Of a DNA stretch of 64,000 nucleotides, positions 36,035 through 45,596 are shown one piece after another. The translations under genes were made by a program, and so were the position numbers. Under the pieces are notes generated by a model, which made no database searches, was not told the DNA's origin, and saw nothing but the letters and a program-made list of their open reading frames with translations. The first letter of the stretch is position 1. Each line of letters starts with the position of its first letter. The DNA is from Pyrinomonadaceae bacterium (lineage in GTDB: Bacteria; Acidobacteriota; Blastocatellia; Pyrinomonadales; Pyrinomonadaceae), in NCBI GenBank assembly GCA_017983495.1, contig JAGOBH010000006.1, forward strand, positions 65,536 through 129,535, written 5' to 3'.

Positions 36035-37921
36035 TTATAGGCTAAACCCGGCACGTGTGAGCATCGATTCAAACCCGGTCTTGTCGACGGCCTTGACGTA
36101 AGCGTCACGCGGTTCGACGGTGCCGTTCTGAACATGTTCGAAAAGAGCCTCGTTGAGCATGACCATGCCGTGGTTCTTTCCGGTCTGCATCGCTGACGGG
36201 ATCTGAAACGTTTTGCCCTCACGGATCAGATTGCTGATCGCCGGCGTGACTATGAGTACCTCGAGAGCGGCGACACGGCCCCCGCCTTTCTTGGGCAGCA
36301 GGGTTTGTGCAATGACACCTTTCAGCGATTCGGACAGCATCACGCGGATCTGCTGCTGTCGGTCGGCAGGGAACTGGTCGATTATTCGATCGACTGTCGA
36401 CGGAGCGGTGGTGGTATGCAACGTTCCAAATACAAGGTGGCCGGTTTCGGCCGTTTCGATCGCAATCGAGATCGTCTCGAGGTCACGCATTTCGCCGACC
36501 AACACGATGTCCGGATCTTCGCGAAGAGCCGCACGTAGAGCGTCTTTGAATGAGTCGGTGTGGTTGTGCACCTCACGCTGATTAACCAGACATTTTTGAT
36601 TTTCGTGAACAAACTCGATTGGGTCCTCGATCGTGATTATATGGTCCTCACGCGATTTGTTGATCGAATCGACCATCGCACATAACGTGGTCGATTTGCC
36701 AGAGCCTGTAGGGCCGGTTACGACGACAAGGCCTTTGGACAGCGAACACAGGTCCATTATGGCCTTGGAAAGTCCGAGTTGCTCAGCGGTCAGGATCTTG
36801 GACGGAATGATGCGGAACACCGCTCCCATTCCTTTGCGGTCCATGTAAACGTTGCAGCGAAAACGTGCAAGTCCTGGGATCTCATAGGCGAAATCGGTGT
36901 CACTTCGCTCGGAAAATTCTTTCTGGTTTCGTGCCGGCATTATCGAAGTCAGAAGCTCGCGCATGATTTCCGGTGTCAGCACGCCCTCACTCGATTCAAG
37001 CGAGGTCATCTTGCCGTCCTTGCGGATCATTGGCGGAACGCTGCAGGACATATGAAGGTCGGATGCTCCGGCCTCGGCCATTTTTATGAAGAGGGCATCC
37101 ATCCGAGCGGTCATTGCGGCATCGGGCGTCGCAGATACAAACGAAGCTTTCGGCGGTTCCGGAGACGGCACTGGCAGTGGCATCTGATCAGGCGGCGGGA
37201 CCGCCGCGGGCGGTGCGGAAAATGACTGCTCAAATGCGGGCGGAACGTACTCGCCCCGCGAGAAGTCATCACGGCTTCCCGGCGGTTCATAAGCGGCATT
37301 ATCTGAGAAAACCGTTGTATATTCCGGGTCATTCACCGACACTATCTCGATTTCCGGCTGCTGTGACGATGTCGGGTAATCCGGAACCATCAGCGGAGCT
37401 TCGGGGACCAGATCGGGAATATAGTTTACCGGGGCTGAGATCTCGGCGTTGTATTCAATGCCTGCTGAAGCACTTTCAAAGACATATGAGGCTGGTTCCG
37501 GAACCGATTCGGACTCCGACTCAGGATCTAGGGTCAAGAACGGCACCTCGGCCGGAGCGGTTTTCTGCGGAGCAGCCTCAGGTGACAACGTTGAAACCGG
37601 CGGACGTTTGGCCACATCGCTGAGCATCGGTCGTATCGTGACATTAAAACCGGCCGGTGATTTTTGAACCACAAAATTAAAATCGCCAAGTGCATGAGGA
37701 TGAACAAACTCGACCTCTGAATTGTGCGGCAAAGCGGCTTTGGCGTCCGGCGGGATCAGCGGAAATATCATCATGCTGATCTGCGTACCAAGCATGGGCG
37801 AGTTGCCGACATCCTGATCGCCGTTAGCGGACACCAGATACGGGTTCTTTTCGGGTTCAAGATGCAGTTCTTCGCTGCAGGTCGAAAGCAGTGCGCGGAG
37901 ATATTCGTTTAGTTTTTCCAT
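36035..37921 (-). CDS. pilT: PilT-type twitching motility ATPase with duplicated N-domain
   Basis: 628 residues against about 350-380 for usual PilT. The core (about 270-628) has the ASDLHMS helix, Walker A GPTGSGKSTT (401-410), the Asp box TIEDPIEFVH (428), Walker B DIVLVGEMRDLE (469) and the His box GHLVFGTLHT (492). It retracts type IV pili by ATP hydrolysis at the inner membrane. Residues 1-100 (CSEELHLEPEK, FNFVVQKSPAGFNVTIRPM) resemble a degenerate extra copy of the PilT N-terminal domain, joined by a 170-residue Pro/Glu/Ser-rich linker. No other pil genes lie nearby. Confidence 0.88.
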   Translation of the reverse strand: MEKLNEYLRALLSTCSEELHLEPEKNPYLVSANGDQDVGNSPMLGTQISMMIFPLIPPDAKAALPHNSEVEFVHPHALGDFNFVVQKSPAGFNVTIRPMLSDVAKRPPVSTLSPEAAPQKTAPAEVPFLTLDPESESESVPEPASYVFESASAGIEYNAEISAPVNYIPDLVPEAPLMVPDYPTSSQQPEIEIVSVNDPEYTTVFSDNAAYEPPGSRDDFSRGEYVPPAFEQSFSAPPAAVPPPDQMPLPVPSPEPPKASFVSATPDAAMTARMDALFIKMAEAGASDLHMSCSVPPMIRKDGKMTSLESSEGVLTPEIMRELLTSIMPARNQKEFSERSDTDFAYEIPGLARFRCNVYMDRKGMGAVFRIIPSKILTAEQLGLSKAIMDLCSLSKGLVVVTGPTGSGKSTTLCAMVDSINKSREDHIITIEDPIEFVHENQKCLVNQREVHNHTDSFKDALRAALREDPDIVLVGEMRDLETISIAIETAETGHLVFGTLHTTTAPSTVDRIIDQFPADRQQQIRVMLSESLKGVIAQTLLPKKGGGRVAALEVLIVTPAISNLIREGKTFQIPSAMQTGKNHGMVMLNEALFEHVQNGTVEPRDAYVKAVDKTGFESMLTRAGFSL

Positions 37922-38064
37922 AAGGGGAAAGGCTTGCTGCAGCGCGTCGATACCCGGCCGATCAGATATAAAGGGATAGTTAATACGAACCGGTTTGGCT
38001 CAATATTGAGAATAACACAGTTAAACCATGTTGTCAGCAAAAAAAGAGTGTCGGAGATGATGGG

Positions 38065-39660
38065 TCAGATAGTGATATTTTCCTGATATTCGCCCCAGAT
38101 GCCGCGTAATCGATTGCTGATTTCGCCAACCGTAACGTTGTTCTCGACCGCCTCAAGAATGTGCGGCAAAAGGTTTGCGGTACCTTTCGCGGCGTCGGCG
38201 ATTTTGTTCAGGCAGTCAGTGGCCTTCGCGGCGTTGCGACGCACACGAACGGCCCGAAGGCGCTCGACCTGATCGCGACCGATCTGCTCGTTGACACGAA
38301 GTATCGGTATTGGATTCTCTTCGTCGACCTGGAAGCGATTTACGCCGACGACGATCGCGTCCTGAGATTCGACGGCACGTTGATAGTCGTAAGCAGCTTG
38401 TTGGATCTCGTTCTGAACGTAGCCAACCTCGATCGCGCGCAGCATGCCGCCCATTGCATCGATTTTCTCGATGTAGTCGGACGCGACGTTTTCAAGCTGC
38501 GTTGTAAGTTCTTCGATAGCATAACTTCCGCCAAGGGGATCGACGGTGTCAGCGACGCCCGACTCGTGGGCAATGACCTGCTGAGTGCGAAGAGCGATAC
38601 GGGCCGCTCTCTCCGTGGGGAGCGAAAGTGCCTCGTCCATCGAATTGGTGTGAAGACTTTGAGTACCGCCGAGCACGGCGGCGAGAGCCTGAATTGTCGT
38701 TCGGGCAACGTTGAGCTCCGGCTGCTGAGCTGTCAGCGTTGACCCGGCGGTTTGCGTATGAAAGCGCAGCATCATTGACTTCGGATCCACAGCCCCAAAA
38801 CGATCCCGCATGATTCGAGCCCAGAGACGTCTCGCAGCACGGAATTTCGCGACTTCTTCGATTAGATTGTTATGAGCATTGAAGAAAAATGACAGTCGCG
38901 GGCCGAAATCATCGACCTTGAGGCCAACATCTATCGCGGCCTGGACGTAAGCGATGCCGTCCGCGAGCGTGAACGCGATCTCTTGGGCGGCTGTCGAACC
39001 GGCCTCCCGAATGTGGTAGCCCGATATAGAGATCGTATTCCAATTTGGCACTTCGGCAGCACAGAACGCGAACGTGTCGGTAATCAATCTGAGACTCGGT
39101 GACGGAGGGTAGATATAGGTGCCGCGGGCGATGTACTCCTTGAGAATGTCGTTCTGGATGGTGCCGCTGACCTTGTCAAACGCAACGTTTTGCTTCCGAG
39201 CGACTGCCAGATAGAGGCATAGAAGAGTCGATGCCGTTGCGTTTATCGTCATCGACGTCGAAACCTGATCGAGCGGGATGCCATCAAAGAGCGTAAGCAT
39301 ATCATCCAGGCTATCAATCGCAACTCCGACCTTACCGACCTCACCCGCTGACAACGGATCGTCGGAATCGAGTCCGATTTGCGTAGGCAGATCAAATGCT
39401 ACGCTTAGCCCGGTTGTGCCCTGTGATAGAAGATACTTATAGCGCTCGTTCGACTCTTCGGCGGTCGCAAATCCGGCGTACTGCCGCATCGTCCAAAAGC
39501 GGCCACGATACAGATTCTTGCGGACGCCTCGTGTGTACGGAAAGGAGCCAGGCTCACTTAGGTCATTTTCATAATCGACCTTGGCCGTGTTTTCAGGGTT
39601 GTAATCATTGGGCATTTCGATGCCTGAAGTGGTCTCAAATCGTTCGCGTCGCTCAGCCAT
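38065..39660 (-). CDS. Methylmalonyl-CoA mutase, catalytic large subunit (split type)
   Basis: 531 residues. It isomerises methylmalonyl-CoA and succinyl-CoA with adenosyl-B12. Signatures: [21 protein letters not shown] (substrate pocket), [57 protein letters not shown] and [13 protein letters not shown]. The C-terminal B12-binding domain (DxHxxG) is absent, so a separate small subunit must be encoded elsewhere. The epimerase and the MeaB chaperone of the same pathway are at 57.6-59.0 kb. No cobalamin riboswitch was recognised. Confidence 0.93.
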   Translation of the reverse strand: MAERRERFETTSGIEMPNDYNPENTAKVDYENDLSEPGSFPYTRGVRKNLYRGRFWTMRQYAGFATAEESNERYKYLLSQGTTGLSVAFDLPTQIGLDSDDPLSAGEVGKVGVAIDSLDDMLTLFDGIPLDQVSTSMTINATASTLLCLYLAVARKQNVAFDKVSGTIQNDILKEYIARGTYIYPPSPSLRLITDTFAFCAAEVPNWNTISISGYHIREAGSTAAQEIAFTLADGIAYVQAAIDVGLKVDDFGPRLSFFFNAHNNLIEEVAKFRAARRLWARIMRDRFGAVDPKSMMLRFHTQTAGSTLTAQQPELNVARTTIQALAAVLGGTQSLHTNSMDEALSLPTERAARIALRTQQVIAHESGVADTVDPLGGSYAIEELTTQLENVASDYIEKIDAMGGMLRAIEVGYVQNEIQQAAYDYQRAVESQDAIVVGVNRFQVDEENPIPILRVNEQIGRDQVERLRAVRVRRNAAKATDCLNKIADAAKGTANLLPHILEAVENNVTVGEISNRLRGIWGEYQENITI

Positions 39661-39765
39661 ATCGCCAATAGATTATCATACTCTATATGGATTTTGACTT
39701 AACTGCGGGCGTTGCGTAGCATTTCAACTAACACTCGCGTTAGTCGCTCAAATAGCTGTAAATAA

Positions 39766-40440
39766 TTGAATTACTACAATTACTATACCGAGATCGAAGA
39801 CACGTTTATCCGGCGGCGGGGAAAGAATCTGTTTCTAAGCCCGCTGGACTGGGCTTTGATCGAGATGTGGCAAGATCGCGGGATACCGTTGCATATCGTG
39901 ATCAGGTCGATTGAGTCGGTCTTTGACGTCTTTGACAAGCAGCCGGCGGGCACGCGGTCGATCAAGAGCCTTTTCTACTGCCGCGAAGAGGTAGAGGTTC
40001 AGTATGCCGAGTGGTTTCGTTCGCAGGCTGGGAAATCGGCCGGTACCACTGCGACCGAGGACGTGATGTTCACGCCGGGGCAGATTGGCGAGCATATAGA
40101 TGCTGCAATTGGAGCATTAATGTCCTGCGGTCGGGTGGAACTTGCTGAAGACATAGAGCGTTCGGTTTCTCGCCTGGATGAACTTCGGGGTGATCTGACC
40201 GACAATTTCGAGGCAATCGACGGCACCCTTTCCGATATCGAAAAATTACTTGATCGTTCAATGCTGACAAATTGGGATCGCGAGCATCTAAGGCATTTGG
40301 AGAAAGAAGTCGCGGCCCCGCTTAAAGAATATAAAGCAGGCATGGAACCGGACGCGTACGCCAGTATGTTTGAGTTGATGATGCTCAAAAGATTGCGCGA
40401 AGAAGCTGGGATACCGCGGCTAGGGTTGTTTTATTTATGA
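39766..40440 (+). CDS. Conserved-looking soluble protein, unknown
   Basis: 224 residues. The start is TTG at 39766; no in-frame ATG precedes the conserved-looking NYYNYYTEIEDTFIRRRG. It is a charged, mostly helical protein with LFLSPLDWALIEMWQDRG and a coiled-coil-like central part (about 120-180). It contains no signal peptide or membrane segment. I believe similar proteins occur in other Acidobacteria, but know no function. Its stop overlaps the next ATG by 4 bp (ATGA), implying co-translation. Confidence 0.6.
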   Translation: MNYYNYYTEIEDTFIRRRGKNLFLSPLDWALIEMWQDRGIPLHIVIRSIESVFDVFDKQPAGTRSIKSLFYCREEVEVQYAEWFRSQAGKSAGTTATEDVMFTPGQIGEHIDAAIGALMSCGRVELAEDIERSVSRLDELRGDLTDNFEAIDGTLSDIEKLLDRSMLTNWDREHLRHLEKEVAAPLKEYKAGMEPDAYASMFELMMLKRLREEAGIPRLGLFYL

Positions 40441-41120
40441 AGATTTCCATCGCTTTCCTGATGTTGATATTCAGTGCGACATTTGCAGCTGCACAGGCGC
40501 GCTCGAAACCGCGTGCGGTGCCGGCAAAACCGACACTTGTTTCGAAGATTGACAAAGGAGCAGTCGTCGGCCGAACTTATACTAACAGAGCGTTCGGTTT
40601 TGAGATCACTTTTCCGGAAACCTGGTTAATACCGGGCGACGATTTCGAATCTTATATGAAAGCACAGGGCTTTGACCTGTCGCTGAAGGCACCGGATTCC
40701 CTTACCCCATTGTCAAAGGCCAAAGTTGACCGTGCTCTTAAACAAGTCGATATATTGCTGACAGCTTACCGCTCCATGCCTGGCACGGCAGATAACGCAA
40801 TCGCTCGTATTTGGGTTGAAGACCTCAGCGGAAACCCACAGATCAAGGACGCGGTCGATTATTTCGACGCGATACGGACTATGTACAAGGGGATGAAACT
40901 GCCTGCGGATTTTACTTATTCGGAAACTCAGGCGGAAAAGCTCGGGACAATGCAGTTTGGCTTCATCGATACCGAATCCAAAGCGGGTAAGAAGCGTTTG
41001 TACGCAACCGTTCGCAAAGGCTTCGCTATTTGTCTCGCACTTTCGTATTCGGCTGATGACGATCTTGCGACATTTCGGCAGACCATCGAAGAAGCTAATT
41101 TTATGCTAAAAGCGTCATAG
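40437..41120 (+). CDS. Exported protein, unknown
   Basis: 227 residues. Signal peptide ISIAFLMLIFSATFAAAQ with cleavage at about residue 20. The mature part reads GRTYTNRAFGFEITFPETW, the start of a PsbP-like or similar envelope domain found in many small secreted proteins. An LSYSADDDLATFRQTIEEANF end closes the fold. No catalytic motif. It is translationally coupled to the preceding cytoplasmic protein. Confidence 0.6.
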   Translation: MKISIAFLMLIFSATFAAAQARSKPRAVPAKPTLVSKIDKGAVVGRTYTNRAFGFEITFPETWLIPGDDFESYMKAQGFDLSLKAPDSLTPLSKAKVDRALKQVDILLTAYRSMPGTADNAIARIWVEDLSGNPQIKDAVDYFDAIRTMYKGMKLPADFTYSETQAEKLGTMQFGFIDTESKAGKKRLYATVRKGFAICLALSYSADDDLATFRQTIEEANFMLKAS

Positions 41121-41189
41121 GTTTGTTTTGATCCGGATGTGTGGTAAACAAGATGCGTCCTTACTACACAAAAGAACGGAGCAAAACAA

Positions 41190-41516
41190 ATGAGCACTTT
41201 AAGGATCAAAAAACTCGGTGTCCTGTCGGTCGCAAAAATGTATGCGGCGATGGCGTTCGTGATAAGCTTACTGATCGCGATCCCGTACGGACTATTTATC
41301 ATCATTTTTTCGCTGGTCGGTGCGGCCGGAGCCAAGGGTGACGCGGCTTTTATGGTCGGCGGCGGCGGAATCGTGATGGGCATTCTGGTAATGATCGGAT
41401 TGCCGATAATGTACACGGTAATGGCATTTATCGGCGGTGCCCTCGGGGCACTGATCTATAATATTTTCGCCGGATTTGTCGGTGGTATTGAGATCGAGGT
41501 AGAGAACGTAGCTTGA
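41190..41516 (+). CDS. Small membrane protein, DUF3566-like
   Basis: 108 residues with two or three hydrophobic helices (MYAAMAFVISLLIAIPYGLF, GIVMGILVMIGLPIMY and the GALGALIYNIFAGFVGG end). The N-terminus RIKKLGVLSVAKMYA recalls DUF3566 proteins. A ribosome binding site (AACGGAG) precedes the ATG. Function unknown. The stop overlaps the TTG start of the next gene. Confidence 0.6.
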   Translation: MSTLRIKKLGVLSVAKMYAAMAFVISLLIAIPYGLFIIIFSLVGAAGAKGDAAFMVGGGGIVMGILVMIGLPIMYTVMAFIGGALGALIYNIFAGFVGGIEIEVENVA

Positions 41517-42697
41517 GCACAAAATACGAAGTTGGTGAAATACTCGATCTAAGGATCGAGAAGATAGTTCCGCGTGGCCTCGGCCTCGCCTTTGCGGAAG
41601 ATTTGACGGTCTTTGTGCCGTTGGCCGCGCCTGGTGACGACGTACGAGCGAAAATAACACAGGTTAAGCGACGAACTGCATTTGCGGACATCGTCGAGGT
41701 GATCGAGAAGTCGCCGAATCGAATCGATCCACCGTGCCGCCACTTCGGCACGTGCGGCGGGTGTGATTTTCAGCAGCTCGATTACAGAACGCAGCTTTCG
41801 TCAAAGGTGGCGATAATTGGGGATTGTATCGAGCGGATCGGCAAGATCAGGTTTGAACGTGAAATCGATATCATCCCGAGCCCAGACGAATTTGGCTATC
41901 GGTCGCGTGCAAAATGGCACCTTGACCGTGAGACCAAGGCTATCGGTTATTTCAAACGGGATTCGCATGAGGTTGTCGATGTTGCTGTCTGCCCGATTCT
42001 GACGCCCGGATTGCAATCTGCACTCGACCTACTTAGGGACAAGATCGAATGGGACATGGTTTGGAATAGTTCGGCCGAGATCGAGGCGGCAAGCGATGGT
42101 GAGAATATCTCGGTGTTTTCGAACGACATGGCCGAACCGACGATAGACATTAGCGTTCAGGCGGCTGGCGAGACCTTTTCGTTTTCGGCAAGGAGCTTTT
42201 TTCAGGCAAACCACTCGCTGATCGACAAACTAGTCGAGACCGCTCTCGGGGACAGTCGAGGTAGAACGGCTTTAGACCTGTATTGCGGCGTTGGGCTTTT
42301 TGCTCTCCCGATGGCGCGTCGTTTCGAACAGGTGATCGGGGTCGAGGGCAATAACGCCGCGATCGATTTTGCAGAGCGGAACGCCAAGAACGCGGGACTC
42401 GACAATCTCCGATTCGTCCGCGAAGGCGTCGATAAATTTCTTTACGGACACGACCTTGCGGGCACTGATTTCGTGCTGCTTGATCCGCCGCGTGCGGGAA
42501 CGGAAAAATTCACGATCGGCAACATCATCAAGCTCGAGCCGAAAGAGATCGCCTACGTTTCCTGCGAACCGTCGATCCTTGCTCGCGACCTCGCCCAACT
42601 TATTGCCGGTGGCTACAAGATCGACACGATCACTGCCCTCGACATGTTTCCTCAGACGCATCATGTCGAAACTGTCGTGCGATTATCGGCGAATTAA
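41513..42697 (+). CDS. rlmD: 23S rRNA (uracil-C5)-methyltransferase, RlmD/TrmA family
   Basis: 394 residues, TTG start overlapping the previous stop (TTGA). Order: TRAM RNA-binding domain (about 1-55), 4Fe-4S Cys cluster (PPCRHFGTCGGCDFQ with a further Cys near 160), SAM-binding motif LDLYCGVGLFALPMA, VLLDPPRAG, and YVSCEPSILARDLA holding the catalytic Cys that attacks uracil C6. It methylates a uridine in 23S rRNA; the exact position (747 or 1939) or a tRNA target cannot be decided here. Confidence 0.9.
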   Translation: MSTKYEVGEILDLRIEKIVPRGLGLAFAEDLTVFVPLAAPGDDVRAKITQVKRRTAFADIVEVIEKSPNRIDPPCRHFGTCGGCDFQQLDYRTQLSSKVAIIGDCIERIGKIRFEREIDIIPSPDEFGYRSRAKWHLDRETKAIGYFKRDSHEVVDVAVCPILTPGLQSALDLLRDKIEWDMVWNSSAEIEAASDGENISVFSNDMAEPTIDISVQAAGETFSFSARSFFQANHSLIDKLVETALGDSRGRTALDLYCGVGLFALPMARRFEQVIGVEGNNAAIDFAERNAKNAGLDNLRFVREGVDKFLYGHDLAGTDFVLLDPPRAGTEKFTIGNIIKLEPKEIAYVSCEPSILARDLAQLIAGGYKIDTITALDMFPQTHHVETVVRLSAN

Positions 42698-42825
42698 GGT
42701 TTGGGCGGGTGACACCGGCGTCAGTCGTGGCTTTTCCCGAACAAAATCGTTTAGCCGTCGTAATAGCTTTAACCCAATTGGTTAAAAAGCTAGCTAAAGC
42801 AGACGGTAACTTATAAAATCTATCT

Positions 42826-43812
42826 ATGGCAATGAAGAAACCTGACGGTGAAGAAACATCGACCTCTGTAACGAAGACCCTCTCGGTCCGTTGCCGCTAT
42901 TGTGCTCAGAAAAATGCGGTAAAAGAGGGCTACAAGAATGGCGATGCGGTTTGCGGCAAATGTAAGTTGCCGCTTTCAAACGCTCCGCACAAGAAGTTTG
43001 CCGAGCTGGGCAAGCACGAGTACATCCACCCTGCGGACAGCAAGGCCTTGGCTGCTTTGCGGGCCATTCCGGGCATCGACACGGCATTAAAGAAATTGCT
43101 TGCCGTTACGGGCGAATCAGCGATTCGCGTGTCGTTCATGGCGTCGGCGATCAAGGTCACGCCTGAACAATGTCCGGATCTTTACGCCAAGCTCCAGATC
43201 GCGTGTACTACTTTGGGCGTCGATATGCCGGACATGTTCGTCCAGCAAAATCCGATGGTCAACGCATTTACAGGCGGAGTCGAAAAGCCCGTTATCGTAC
43301 TCCACTCGGCTCTGATAGAACGCCTTACTGACGAAGAGACGCTTGCGGTCATAGCTCACGAGGTTGGACATATCCATGCCGAACACGTGCTCTATCTGAC
43401 GGCTGCACGACTGATGGAGGCACTTGCAAATCTGTCGGTCGCACGACTCATTCCCGGCAGTGAGATCATTAAGTTCATCGTCTCAGCCGGCATTTCGAGC
43501 GCACTGCTCGCGTGGTCACGCCGTGCCGAACTCAGCTGCGACCGGGCCGCGCTGCTCGTGACGCAGGACCCGCACGTCATAGGCCGCACGATGATGAAAC
43601 TCAGCGGCGGCACTTTTGCCTCAAAGGTCGATTACGAACTATTTCTCGATCAGGCACGCGAATTCCAGAAAAATTACGACGAGAACAAACTCGACAAATT
43701 CTGGGCTGATATCATCAACGCCGGCCTCTCGCACCCATTCCCGGTCTGGCGCGTCTCGGAGATCCTCACTTGGGTCGAATCAGGGCAATATCAGGGGTTG
43801 ATGGACAAATAG
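42826..43812 (+). CDS. M48-family metallopeptidase with N-terminal zinc ribbon
   Basis: 328 residues. A Cys4 ribbon (CRYC ... CGKC, about 23-46) precedes a peptidase domain with the zinc motif HEVGHIHAEH in LAVIAHEVGHIHAEHVLY (about 181) and the downstream Glu/Asp ligand region RRAELSCDRAALLV. Some hydrophobic segments flank the motif, but no clear signal peptide is present, unlike membrane-anchored HtpX. It probably acts in protein quality control. Substrate unknown. Confidence 0.88.
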   Translation: MAMKKPDGEETSTSVTKTLSVRCRYCAQKNAVKEGYKNGDAVCGKCKLPLSNAPHKKFAELGKHEYIHPADSKALAALRAIPGIDTALKKLLAVTGESAIRVSFMASAIKVTPEQCPDLYAKLQIACTTLGVDMPDMFVQQNPMVNAFTGGVEKPVIVLHSALIERLTDEETLAVIAHEVGHIHAEHVLYLTAARLMEALANLSVARLIPGSEIIKFIVSAGISSALLAWSRRAELSCDRAALLVTQDPHVIGRTMMKLSGGTFASKVDYELFLDQAREFQKNYDENKLDKFWADIINAGLSHPFPVWRVSEILTWVESGQYQGLMDK

Positions 43813-43826
43813 GTATTAGACGCTGT

Positions 43827-43886
43827 AAGTAAGAAGTAGGTTCTAACGAATGGGCCCGGTGGTTATGCCTTCGGGCTCTCTTACTT
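43827..43886 (+). promoter_or_regulatory. Structured RNA element upstream of the M19 dipeptidase
   Basis: Outer stem aagtaaga (43827-43834) with tcttactt (43879-43886) encloses inner stem gggcccg (43852-43858) with cgggctc (43872-43878), the two right arms being adjacent. There is no T-tract, so it is more a leader structure than a terminator. Class unknown. Confidence 0.45.
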
Positions 43887-43946
43887 GCTCGAGTGCAGCT
43901 TTCAAGCTAATCTTATCTTACTTATTTCGACCATCTGGAGATCATT

Positions 43947-45260
43947 ATGAAGCGGTTCCTGTCTGCGTTTATTGCGGTTGCTATTGTTGTTGCTTCGTTC
44001 AGCTTTGGAATCAACGCCCAAACGCCGGACGACGAGGCGAAGCTCATCGCTAAAGCCAAGAAGATACACGCCGACGTGATCACGCTCGATACGCATAACG
44101 ATATCGATACGCGGAACTTTACTGACGCCGTCAATTACACTCAGGATCTGCCGAATCAGGTCAATCTGCCCAAGATGACGCGAGGCGGGCTCGACGTTTC
44201 GTGGATGATTGTCTATACAGGGCAGGGGCCGCTGACGGACGCCGGGTATAGGGCGGCGTATGCGAACGCGATCGACAAATTCGAGGCGATCCATCGCCTT
44301 GCCGAAAAGATAGCCCCGAGTCAGATCGAACTTGCTCTGACGTCAAAAGACGTTCGCCGCATCAATCGAGCCGGGAAAAAGATCGCGATGATCGGTGTCG
44401 AAAATGCCTATCCCGTCGGAACTGACCTCGCCAATATCAAAGATTTTGCTATGCGTGGTGCACGCTATATGTCGCTGAGCCACAACGGCCACAGCCAGTT
44501 TGCCGATTCTAACACCGGCGAGGGCGACAAGGTCTGGCTCCACAACGGACTCAGCGATCTCGGCAAAAAGGCCGTCGTCGAGATGAACAAATGGGGCATC
44601 ATGATCGACCTCTCGCACCCGTCAAAAGAGTCGAATATTCAGGTGCTCAAACTGACCAAGGCTCCGGTCATCGCCTCACACTCCGGTGCACGGGCGCTCT
44701 GCGACCACAGCCGGAACCTTAGCGATGAGGAACTCGAACTGATCAAACAAAACGGCGGGGTCGTTCAGGCGGTTGCCTTTCGTGCCTATGTTAGCAAGGA
44801 AAAGAGCGATCTTCGTTCGAAACTTTCGAACGAGATAAGTGCCGAGCTTGCGGCCAAAGAGGGCTTCAAGATACTCGCACGTGCCGATGCAATGAAACTG
44901 CCCGAGGCCGAACGCAACGTCTACATGACCAACGTTCGTGCGTTTCGTGCGAAGATAGCACCAATTGTCAAAGAGCGTCTAGCCGACAAGGCTCCGGACG
45001 TTAACGTCAAGGATTTCGTCAACCACATCGACTATCTAGTCAAAAAGATCGGTATCGACCATGTCGGCATATCGTCCGATTTTGACGGCGGCGGCGGCGT
45101 CGAAGGCTGGGACGATGCGTCGGAGACGTTGAACGTCACTATCGAACTAGTCCGCCGCGGCTACACCAAACAGCAAATAGCCAAACTCTGGAGCGGAAAT
45201 CTGCTGAGAGTATTGGACGATGTCCAAAAGGTCGCAAAGAAACTCCAGGCTGAGAAATAG
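43947..45260 (+). CDS. Exported membrane-dipeptidase-family (M19) peptidase
   Basis: 437 residues, signal peptide ending GINAQ (about 24). Renal-dipeptidase fold with binuclear zinc ligands: LDTHNDID (His-x-Asp), the bridging Glu in GVENAYPVG, His in MIDLSHPS, His in VIASHSGARALCDH and Asp in HVGISSDFDGG. It cleaves dipeptides, including D-amino-acid forms, in the periplasm, probably for cell-wall peptide salvage. GGAG precedes the ATG. The leader contains a two-part stem-loop. Confidence 0.92.
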   Translation: MKRFLSAFIAVAIVVASFSFGINAQTPDDEAKLIAKAKKIHADVITLDTHNDIDTRNFTDAVNYTQDLPNQVNLPKMTRGGLDVSWMIVYTGQGPLTDAGYRAAYANAIDKFEAIHRLAEKIAPSQIELALTSKDVRRINRAGKKIAMIGVENAYPVGTDLANIKDFAMRGARYMSLSHNGHSQFADSNTGEGDKVWLHNGLSDLGKKAVVEMNKWGIMIDLSHPSKESNIQVLKLTKAPVIASHSGARALCDHSRNLSDEELELIKQNGGVVQAVAFRAYVSKEKSDLRSKLSNEISAELAAKEGFKILARADAMKLPEAERNVYMTNVRAFRAKIAPIVKERLADKAPDVNVKDFVNHIDYLVKKIGIDHVGISSDFDGGGGVEGWDDASETLNVTIELVRRGYTKQQIAKLWSGNLLRVLDDVQKVAKKLQAEK

Positions 45261-45285
45261 TTTGTTGCCGAGGTACTTGCGATAA

Positions 45286-45594
45286 ATGCTGATCGTCCTT
45301 ACAACCACTCCGGATATTGCCGAGGCTGAAGGTTTGGCGGAAAAGATCGTTGCCTCAAAACTAGCCGCCTGCGTCCAGATCCTGCCGCAGATGACCTCGA
45401 TCTACGTCTGGGACGGAGCGGTTCAGCGGGAGAGCGAGCATCTGTTGCTGATAAAGACCCTTGACGAAAAATACGACGAATTGGCAGCCTTTATTTCCAC
45501 AAACCACAGCTACATGGTGCCGGAGATAGTCGCTATCGACGCGGAACGAGTTTCCGAACCTTATTCGGAATGGCTGACGAGCGTGCTGGCTTAG
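45286..45594 (+). CDS. cutA: CutA-family divalent-ion tolerance protein
   Basis: 102 residues, the standard CutA1 length. Ferredoxin-like fold with VLTTTPDIAEAEGLAEKIV, LAACVQILPQMTSIYVWDG, ESEHLLLIKT and STNHSYMVPEIVAI (HPYEVPEI in most homologues). A trimeric signalling-type protein linked to copper tolerance by genetics in E. coli; the exact role is unsettled. It begins 25 bp after the dipeptidase stop. Confidence 0.93.
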   Translation: MLIVLTTTPDIAEAEGLAEKIVASKLAACVQILPQMTSIYVWDGAVQRESEHLLLIKTLDEKYDELAAFISTNHSYMVPEIVAIDAERVSEPYSEWLTSVLA

Positions 45595-45596
45595 GC

